From contig NC_079210.1 in NCBI RefSeq assembly GCF_026745355.1, forward strand, positions 8,268,740-8,332,739: 64,000 nucleotides of DNA. The letters are read 5' to 3'. Shown piece after piece: positions 56,164-64,000 of this stretch. Under the pieces are notes generated by a model. It ran no database searches, was not told the DNA's origin, and saw only the letters and a list, made by a program, of their open reading frames with translations. This stretch comes from Beta vulgaris subsp. vulgaris. Taxonomy: Eukaryota; Streptophyta; Magnoliopsida; Caryophyllales; Amaranthaceae. Position 1 is the first letter of the stretch. Each line of letters opens with the position of its first letter. Position numbers and translations under genes: made by a program.

Positions 56164-58090
56164 CACCTTGTTCAAAGCTCCTGATTTACATTGTAAAATG
56201 AAAAGGAATTTCTGTAGAAAAGTCACCCACCGAGAGCATGAATCTTATTTATCACCTTCTGGATGTCAAGATACTTCAAAGCTTAATTGTCAATGAATGA
56301 GCTCCCTTTGAACCAGACAATGCTCCCACTGTCGAAGAGCTCGAAAGACTGCATAAAACTCTTGATCATAAGTACTCCATTTCTTCCTAGCATCACTCAA
56401 CTTCTCACTGAAATAAGCCATTGATCTCTTCTATTGGGACAGAACAACTCCAACTCCCACCCACTTACATCACACTCAACTTGGAACACTTTGTCAAAAT
56501 CAAGAAGGCCTAACACTAGGGCACTACATAGCTTCTCTTTTATTCATGCACAACTCATTTCCTGCTCAACCCCCCCCCCCAACTTAAACTTCCCTTTCTT
56601 CACACATTCATTATAGGTGTTGTAATGGTACCGAAATCACTGATAAATCTCCTATAAAAAGTGGTCTGGCCATGGAAACTACGAACTTCAGTCACTGATG
56701 TAGGCGTGGTCCAATCCATTATTGCACTCATCTTCTCTTCATCCACCAGAGTCCCTTCTTCACCAACATCAAAGCATAAGAAAAGCAATTTGTTGGTACA
56801 GAATGTACACTTTTTCAAATTAATGTATAATTAGTTCTCCTGTAAAACTTGTATCACCTATTTCACATGCTCTAGGTGCTCTGTCTTGTTCTTACGGTAA
56901 ATCAGAATATCATCAAAAAACCACTACAAAAGAACCAGTAAAAGGACGAAGAACCTGATTCATCAACCTTATAAAAGTGCTAGGGTCGTTTGACAATCCC
57001 AATGACATCACCAACCACTCATACAAACCACCATTGCTCTTAAAAGTTGTCTTCCCTCATGTCGACGCCAAATTCTGATTTGATGGTAACCACTAGGTAG
57101 ATCTATATTCTTCGAAACACCTTAGAACCCGACAACTCATCAAGCATGTCTTCCAGTCGAGGAATTGGAAAGCGATACTTAATAGTTATTTTATTGATGT
57201 ACCTGCTATCAACAGACATCCTCCATTGATTTCCTTTCTTAGGGAGTAGAAGGACTAATTGTACTACTCACGGACTCATGCTCTTACGAATAAACCCTTG
57301 ATTCAGCAAATCCTTAATCTACTCCCTTAAGATACCGTTCTCCTTAGGACTCATGCGATAATGAGGAAGTTTAGGTAAACTACAGCCTGGAATCAAGTCA
57401 ATATGGTGTTGTATATCTCTCATTGGAGGCAGTCATTAGGTAACTCATCCACAATCAACTCTTTGAAATCTTCTAGTATTTCCAATACTCCATCAAGAAT
57501 TGAGGTTTCTTCCTTCTCAGCACTCAACACCCCTTTATCACCATTGGACATAAATAATCAGTTCCTTTAACAGCTTCATCAAGTTCATTGTCATTATAAG
57601 TCGTTACTAAGAAACTGGACTTCTTCCCCCTAGATTCTTATCAAAATGCAACGCTGGAGCCATAGCAATTTTTTGCGTATCCCAAGTAAACATCATCACA
57701 TTATCTTCTCCTCGATAAATAACATCATTATCAAACGGCCAAGGTCTCCAAAGTAAAACATGATAAACATCCATATCAAGAACATCATAAAGTACTAGCC
57801 TCTTCCTTGTAGTGTTTCCCTATGGAGATGGAAACTCTGCAAGCCAGTCTGAGTCGAAATTGGGATCCCTTGCTTACCCAACCTAGGGTGTATGGCTTAT
57901 CATGTGGTTCTTTGGGCAACTTCAAGTAATTACCAACTTTTGCGAAACTAGATTCTCCACGCTTCCATTCTCCACGTTCAAGTTACAAACCTTTCTCTGA
58001 AGTGAACAATGAGTTTTAAACAAATTCTGGCATTGGTCCTCACCTTTCGATGTTAACAGGACCCTTTGCAGCAAAAAGTTCCGTAGAACA
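56164..58090 (-). pseudogene. Ty3/gypsy pol, protease-RT-RNase H half (minus strand)
   Basis: From 58090 downwards: the post-protease segment (KEPHDKPYTLGWV, VSISIGKHYK, DVYHVLLWRPWPFDNDVIY), the RT region with many stops, then clear RT end at 56818-56600 ([49 protein letters not shown]). RNase H follows ([20 protein letters not shown], then QALKYLDIQKVINKIHAL) up to the CACTA insertion at 56163. The order protease-RT-RNase H-integrase identifies Ty3/gypsy. Confidence 0.8.
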
Positions 58091-58096
58091 AGGGAA

Positions 58097-58198
58097 TGTC
58101 TATAATACTCCGTATTTTTGGGAGTTCATTTTTATAAATAAGAAAATATGAAGAATATAGTCGAAAGTATTTTAAATACTATTTACAAAAACGTATAG
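58097..58198 (+). mobile_element. 5' fragment of a second chromovirus LTR
   Basis: About 100 bp matching the start of the LTR at 58537 (TAATACTCCGTATTTTTGGG; ACTATTTACAAAAACGTATA). It stops and is joined directly to the end of pol at 58201. Confidence 0.6.
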
Positions 58199-58200
58199 TT

Positions 58201-58338
58201 GTGAAGGTGTTGTGGACAAAACATAAAACAGAAGAAGCCACATGGGAAGCAGAAGATACGATGTGTCTGAAGTACCCTGAGCTTTTTCAAGAGGTAGGTG
58301 AGTTACGGGGACGTAACTTTTTTTTAAGGTGGGAATAA
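58201..58338 (+). pseudogene. Chromodomain end of a Tekay-like gypsy pol
   Basis: 46 codons, VKVLWTKHKTEEATWEAEDT, MCLKYPELFQEV, ending in TAA. The VLW..H..EEATWE..D...YP.LF pattern is the C-terminal chromodomain of plant chromoviruses, which tethers integrase to chromatin. All the rest of pol and gag is absent. Confidence 0.8.
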
Positions 58339-58536
58339 TGCGATTGAATTTCGCGCTCCCACACTAAAGTTTGCTAAACTCTGTCTAGTCTGTAATATAT
58401 GTGTATTTATTGCTTATGTGACGTGTGAAAATCAGAAAATGCTTGTGAAATATTGGGACATACAAGTGCAAAAAGATCGTCGCTAGGACTGGCTACCTCA
58501 AAGTTTCGGGACGAAACTTCGTTTAAGGGGGAAACC

Positions 58537-60590
58537 TGTAATACTCTGTATTTTTTTGGAGTTAATTTTTATAAATACAAAAATATAAAGAATAAAGTAG
58601 AAAGGATTGTTTAATACTATTTACATAAACGTATATTTGAGTAAACCTAGATTCATAATTTAAATATACAACCTACTTTTTGTATCTAATTATATATTAA
58701 TTCGGTTTTGTTTTATTTACCATATAAATAATATAATAAGTCGGAATTTGATTTGGAAAAAAATCCTATTAAACTTAGGTATCTCATGCTATAAACAAAG
58801 AAGGAAAAAAAGAAACAAACAAAGCCCTATGTTCTAATCAGTTGTTTCCTTCTTCTCCTTAGCTTCCTCAAAGTTTTTCTCTCTCCTCTCTTCTTCTCCC
58901 TCATCGCTCTTCTCCTCCCCGCCCATGAATCTCGTCGGCCTTCGAGGAGGTCGTACCGTGTGTGTATGGTGTGCGAGGCGAAGTGTGATGTCGGGTCGAG
59001 CGAGAGTGTCGTGTGTTGTGCGGATAGCATCGAGCGATGAGTCGAGCGAGTTTGTGTGAGGTTGTGTGTGTGTGCGGTTGCTGAGATCGAGGTAAGTCGA
59101 GCGACTGTGTATGTGAGCATCCGAGCAAGTCGAGCGACTATCACACGAGACTCGAGGGTGTTGCAGTGTGTGTGTACTCAACGAGTGCGAGACTCGAGGG
59201 AAGGTGTCGACGGGGTGTGCGAGTGAGACTTATGTGTGGCTCGAGGGACTGTGTGAGGCTCGCATGTTGTACGAACGAAGCGTCGAGGCTGCGAGTGTTG
59301 TGGTGCTGTAACCAAAACGTGATATAAGTTAATAAAAATCGGATTTTACAAGCATATTATTAAGTCCTAGATATGTTAGTTTCAATAAAGTTTATGAAAA
59401 GAATGTTTAAACAAAAAGAACGCTTACTTTAATAATCAAAACATCATATTTTACATAGTTGGATAAGCTGAATTTTATTTTATAATATCAAGAACTTAGC
59501 ACTGAAATACTTTTATTATTTTGATTAGGTCCAAATTTCATAAGCAGAACGTTTAAGTAGTAAACAAAGATTCTCCGTTACAAGGTACGTACGCGTACTA
59601 GCTTAATTGGATATGTTAGTATCATGTTTAGATTATGAATTGTTTCATGGGAACCTAGAAACATGATAGTGAACAATTATATGATTATGTTAGTATCATT
59701 TTTAGATTATGAATTCTTTCATGTATGTATTTCTTGGTTGTATGACTTGTGAATTGGATTGCATTATTATTGGAATGCGTAATTCTATCGTATCACAAGC
59801 ATGAAATGAGTTGGATTGGAATCCTAAGATTTATTATTGTAGCAAGGATATTACAAGAGGTTGCATAAACTAAAGAATTGAGCAATGTATCTAAGAAAGA
59901 ACATTGAATGATTATATGTTTAATGTTTTGTGAATGAATATCACTAAGAAGGATATTTGGCGATAAACTTGTAGTTGGTATCCCTACAAATAGTGAACAA
60001 GGGGGGAGTGTGAGACTTGTTCTACACTCCTGTGCAGGCCTACTGTGACGACAATAGTGTCCTTACAAATTTTGATAACTCAAGTAAGCGGAAGGTTTCA
60101 TACGATCATGGAAGTTTTTTTGCATACTAAGGTGATGGGTATGAAGCGGAACGAAACTGCATTTGTATTCCATCTAATAGACCAAGTGATCTATTAAGGA
60201 CTAAGTAGCCCGTATGATTCTAGAAAGATGACAGTACCCGTATGGTTAGGAGCACTAAGTTAACTCCGAATTGGTATAAAAGATGTTTCAAAAAGGTGTT
60301 GAATTAAAAGCTTATTTTAAATATTTTAGTACAGAATCATTTAATTGTTTTATCTCTTATATATGTATATATATAATATACATTTTAAAACCTTTAATTC
60401 AGAAAAACTTAGACTATTTCCTTTCTTTAATTTCGCAAATGGTTTACGATATAGGTCCCAAGGAATACTTGATGAAACACTGAATAGCAGAAGATTGGGA
60501 CATCTAGGCCTATAAGATAAAAGTTGCTATGGAGTATAGGATTATGTAGGGAGATACGAGGCTAAGGACTGAACTGGGAAAAATAAATTT
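58537..60590 (+). mobile_element. 3' LTR of the chromovirus (right end uncertain)
   Basis: Begins TGTAATACTCTG just after the polypurine tract TTTAAGGGGGAAACC and a paired TTTCGGGACGAAACTTCG. LTR-like non-coding sequence continues with a C/T-rich leader-like patch (58840-58920) and a TATAAAAGATG near 60273. No GAGTATTACA end could be found, so the boundary at 60590 is arbitrary. Confidence 0.5.
58960..59310. repeat. TCGAG/GTGTG-rich, CpG-rich tract
   Basis: More than a dozen TCGAG or CGAGCGA words alternate with GTGTGTG in 350 bp, e.g. GTCGAGCGACT at 59096 and 59129, and GAGACTCGAGGG at 59147 and 59187. Its CpG density stands out in this AT-rich region. Minus-strand Thr/His/Ser frames are composition artefacts. 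Confidence 0.7.
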
Positions 60591-60591
60591 C

Positions 60592-61486
60592 ATGCTTCAA
60601 TATGTCCCTAACATAAAACCTTACCTTTTCGTACATTGTAGATATGGGGATTTCTGGTCAGAAGAAGGAGATTTTTACAGGAACAAACATACTTACTGGA
60701 ATCAATACCTTCCTACTATGGGGCATTTCATTACTGACCTCAAATACTGTGAAAATGGGTGGAGAATTCGTGAGAAAAGAAGTTGTGAACCATCCACCTC
60801 ATCACCTTCAATTAGAGGAACCTATCATGTGGGGGAAAGCTCGGAAACTAAGGTTGTAGATGTGAATTTTGAGAACCCTCCACCTCATCACCTTCACTTA
60901 GAGGGACCTATCATGTGGAGAAAAGCTCGGGAACTAAGTTTGTACATATGAATTTTGAGAATGCTAGAGTTAAACCTGAGGATGAATTAAACTTGGAGCT
61001 GTAAAAAGAGCAAGGTACCAGATGTTTGAGGATGAATTCATACCCGAGGACTACCGCATAGCGTCAAACCTTAGAACTATTACCTACATTTTCGATGATG
61101 AAGGGAATAATAGGACATTTATCGCAGTGATTGAGGAAAATCATGTTGCACTTGTACTGGACATAGGAAATGAGGAAGAGGGAGATCCTAATGAAAATGA
61201 GTCTGCTGATGTGGATCCAATTGAGGAAGAGCCTATAGAAGAAAAAGATGAGCCCATAAAAAAAAGAAGAAGACGAAGAAGACGAAGAAGAAGAAGAAGA
61301 AGAAGAAGAAGAAGAAGAAGAAGAAGAACCCATGGAAGAAGAAGAAGAAGAAGAAGAAGAAGAAGAAGAAGAACCCATAGAAGAGGAAGAACCTCTGGAG
61401 GAAGATGAACCTATAGAGGATGACGAGCCTGTTGAGGACGAAGCTAACATGGAATTAAGAAGCAATAGAAAATCCCGAGTCAGATG
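60592..61486 (+). pseudogene. Degenerate coding stretch with acidic tail, family unknown
   Basis: Open pieces in shifting frames: 60592-60951 (HCRYGDFWSEEGDFYRNKHT), 61022-61258 (MFEDEFIPEDYRIASNLRTI, then NEEEGDPNENESADVDPIEE) and, after a slip in an A-run at 61258-61266, a Glu-rich tail ending EDEANMELRSNRKSRVR at TGA 61484. An 84-bp tandem duplication (CCACCTCATCACCTTCAnTT, 60791 and 60878) lies in it. The acidic repeat tail recalls plant gypsy gag/leader proteins, but I do not recognise the family. Confidence 0.35.
61259..61377. repeat. (GAA)n microsatellite in coding debris
   Basis: AGA/GAA triplets with GAC and CCCATG interruptions. Encodes poly-Arg, poly-Glu or poly-Lys according to frame, poly-Ser on the other strand. 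Confidence 0.9.
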
Positions 61487-61752
61487 ACGAAGCTCACTAT
61501 TATTATAGTCCCTAGTTTCCTTTGAATATATAATTAGGATTAGAATATTATATTATTTATTTATTTCAATTTTAATATGGCTTACGTGTCAAGTAGTAAG
61601 TTAGCATTGTTTTATACCTTTATTTATTTATATCATGTTTTCTTTGAAACGATAAATTTTTCCTTTTCAATAATAATACAATATTTTATTCTTTTATTAT
61701 TAGATGTAACGTCTTATTTGAGATGTTTATATTGTAAGTCAATAGAGACTTA
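61487..61752. other. AT-rich spacer
   Basis: No feature seen. Confidence 0.4.
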
Positions 61753-62022
61753 GGGTGTGTTCTCTTCAACTTATTGGCCCTGAACTTATCTAAACTGAAC
61801 TTATTGAACCTGAACTGAACTGATTGGAATTTATAAACCTAATTGGACCTGATTCAACTTTTTGGACCTAATTGGAACTTATTGGACTTGATTGAAACTT
61901 ATTGACCTAATTGAAACTTAATAAACCTTATTGGGCCTGATTGAAACTTAATAAACCTTATTGGGCCTGATTGAAACTTATTAGACCTTATTGGACCTGA
62001 TTGAAACTTATTTGACCTTATT
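61753..62022. mobile_element. MITE-like element with 28-bp minisatellite
   Basis: Begins GGGTGTGTTCTCTTCAACTT after TTA, like the end of the TTCAG MITE family, and continues with GAACTGAACTGA. The interior is about six copies of a unit like TTGGACCTGATTGAAACTTA followed by ATAAACC. The right end is missing, replaced by the CACTA-like end at 62023. Confidence 0.55.
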
Positions 62023-62215
62023 CACTACTACATAAAAGAGCAGAGGCGACGCCTCAATCCGTTGCCTTAGGTCCTTTTTGCCGTTGCATCAGACCTAAGG
62101 CAACGGCTTGATACCATCGCATTTGTTGGCGTTGGCTTAGGTCTAAGATGATGGTAAAAAAGGCCTAATGCAACGGCTGCATGTTATCTACCAAAGCCGT
62201 TGCATTAGACATATA
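62023..62215 (+). mobile_element. CACTA-like terminus
   Basis: CACTACTACATAAAAGAG start, then several copies of GCCGTTGCATnAGAC / GTCTAATGCAACGGC (62047-62210) as subterminal repeats. It runs into the (TA)n tract and its other end was not found. Confidence 0.5.
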
Positions 62216-62221
62216 GCAAAT

Positions 62222-62222
62222 C

Positions 62223-62301
<79 letters not shown>

Positions 62302-62330
62302 TATATTATATATTATATATATATATGTAC
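62222..62330. repeat. (TA)n microsatellite
   Basis: About 50 TA units with few interruptions. Confidence 0.95.
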
Positions 62331-64000
62331 ATAATGCAAATAAAAAATAATAGACATCTAATATATAACAATAGAATCTCATTGAGATTTGAGGTTATAA
62401 AACTTGAAAGTCTATTCCATAGCCTTGGGATTGTTTACAAAAAGAAGTATAAAACTAATAAACTAAATCAAATCATGTTAACCATACGTACGTACAACGT
62501 AACAATAGATATAATAATAACTAGCTTCCATGCACCATATCCCTTTGTTAAAAATATTGAGTACTACATACAAAAACTAATCGGTTATAGAAATTTCTTA
62601 GGATAACTAATCCTCCACCATATCCCTTTTGTTAAAATTGATCCTCCACCATACGTCATTGAATGTAGGATATCTACGACCGGTCTTCTAAATTTGCGTC
62701 ATTATTCACCTACATCATATATTCGAAAAATATAATTATATGTTAGTACAAAAAATTTATTCAATACAATAAAACCTCGTTGTTGAACCACATTCAATAC
62801 AATAAAACCTCGCTGCAAACCCTGAGACAACACAATAAATCAATAAATCTAATTCATTCATCCCACTTTAGAAGTAGGTAACTGACCTTGCTTGCATATT
62901 AAGACAAAGACACTATGGTACAGTAGCCAAATAACTTCTTAGAGCAAGGGGGATTATTAATTAATCTTCAATCAGCATGCTTAGAATGAATGGAGGGGGC
63001 TTCTAATTTTCATGTTGTCAGACATAATGCAGCCAAACCAGAGTGTAAACCCCCAATGATTTAGATTATAATGTAAATTGAAAGACTAGTTGGTAAGGTT
63101 TGTCAAGATGGTAGCCAAGACCTAGACTGTAGCTCCACAACTCAGTAGCAAGCTGTTGAATAAATGAAAGCACGCTGCTGCCTACTGGAAGAAGAAAACC
63201 CCCAATGATTTTCATGTTGAAAGGCAAGCTGTTTCTGATTTTAAACACTCAGTAGCAAGCATCAAGCAAGACCCGTGATTTTTTACAACATTCTTTCACA
63301 TGACAATTACAGCAATCTCCATTTCAGGAAATCATTATGCTAAGAACAACCATGGAAACCTTATGTTCCACAACTTACGGCCCATCTTCAATTAAACAAA
63401 ATTCTATGGTACAACCACGAATAGCGGATAGCAGAGTGGCAACCTAAGCCAGCAACTCCTATCATTTGAATTGGCTCACAACTCACAAAATCATGAAACT
63501 AGCCTTTCAGTAACAGCTTGAAATCCCATCCATAAGTTGCAAGTACTAAAGCTCCTCGAAATTCTAGAAGACACTTGATGCAATCAGCCAGTAAGCTTCA
63601 CTCAGAAAACTAGCAACAACATAACCCTTCATTTCCTACATTCGGTACAAATCCAAAGGTACATGATACCATTGGAACCTCAAAGGCAGTTGATACTAGA
63701 GAATATCACAAGAAATCGCTACACGTTTGGTTTTCTAGTTTGCCTTAAAGAGCCATGTTCTCTGCACTTGTTAAATAAATGAAAGCACGTTGCTGCCTAC
63801 TGGAAGAAGAAAACTAAATACATTGTATACAAGGCAACAGCTCAGTCAAGAGCTATGGAAACTGCATTGATGTTAACAACCCTGCTGATGTTTCATATAT
63901 TCTAATTGGTTCTTTTGACTCACATGTTATAATATGAACCTCATTTGCCACTCTTAACAAATCCAAACCAACTTTTTAAAAACAACAGCAGAGCCAAGAT
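62331..64000. other. Intergenic or UTR-like sequence with short direct repeats
   Basis: No coding exon recognised. A 39-bp direct repeat (TAAATGAAAGCACG(C/T)TGCTG continuing CCTACTGGAAGAAGAAAAC) occurs at 63161-63199 and 63776-63814; AACCCCCAATGATTT occurs at 63048 and 63198. From about 62880 on, composition is more balanced (less AT-rich), like untranslated or intronic sequence of a gene beyond the window. Confidence 0.4.

Noticed and set aside
58827..59181. Three overlapping minus-strand ORFs rich in Thr, His and Arg
   Set aside because: All three frames open at once because of the TCGAG/GTGTG composition.

Overview
This is a gene-poor, repeat-rich window of plant nuclear DNA. Evidence: spliced genes with GT..AG introns, plant-specific protein families (BAHD acyltransferase, FIT-type bHLH, CHY/RING ubiquitin ligase), very AT-rich spacers, and nested plant transposons of nearly every class. 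A eudicot is likely. The style of the repeats, including MITEs built from TTCAG pentamers, would fit a Caryophyllales/Amaranthaceae genome, but that is only a guess.

Three host genes can be supported. (1) At 4298-5729 (+) lie the last three coding exons of a FIT-type bHLH factor (iron-deficiency response); the exon for the basic region and helix 1 is not in the 4.3 kb upstream, which is full of MITEs and a Helitron. (2) At 29663-33600 (+) is a complete 12-exon CHY/CTCHY/RING-H2 E3 ligase of the RZFP34/CHYR1 type (281 aa predicted). (3) At 43066-44951 (+) is a complete two-exon BAHD acyltransferase of the benzyl-alcohol/methanol acyltransferase clade (443 aa). No operon-like relation exists among them; they are single genes in a sea of repeats.

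Layout. 1-8.4 kb: Stowaway and other TIR MITEs, two related short Helitrons, the FIT remnant and a (TG)n tract. 8.4-10.07 kb: a minus-strand LTR plus 3' internal end of a SIRE-like Copia element. 10.07-20.4 kb: one very long Ty3/gypsy LTR opened by two later insertions, a 4.85 kb Ale-like Copia element (TSD TGTCT, 167-bp LTRs) and a 1.1 kb non-autonomous hAT (TSD GGTGCTTC). 20.4-25.3 kb: AT-rich spacer with a TIR MITE and an (AAT)n tract. 25.3-28.1 kb: a decayed PIF/Harbinger element with both a Myb/SANT-like ORF1 and a DDE transposase; ORF1 carries a patch of gypsy reverse transcriptase. 28.5-29.1 kb: a compound TTCAG MITE. 29.4-34 kb: the E3 ligase. 34.9-41.6 kb: Helitron, SINE, a second TTCAG MITE, a Stowaway MITE and a poly(A) retroposon with perfect TSDs. 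42.9-45 kb: the acyltransferase. 46.5-51.9 kb: one L1-type LINE insertion with an 18-bp TSD whose interior is sense-antisense-sense. 52.1-58.1 kb: a minus-strand gypsy pol split by a CACTA element, itself hit by a retroposon. 58.1-64 kb: an internally deleted chromovirus, acidic-repeat coding debris, minisatellite and (TA)n.

The most informative oddities are structural: the rearranged LINE, the RT patch inside the PIF ORF1, the compound TTCAG MITE with one left end and three right ends, and the nested insertion series that lets events be ordered in time. I saw no CRISPR array, rRNA or convincing functional tRNA gene, and no evidence of a wholly new multi-gene system.
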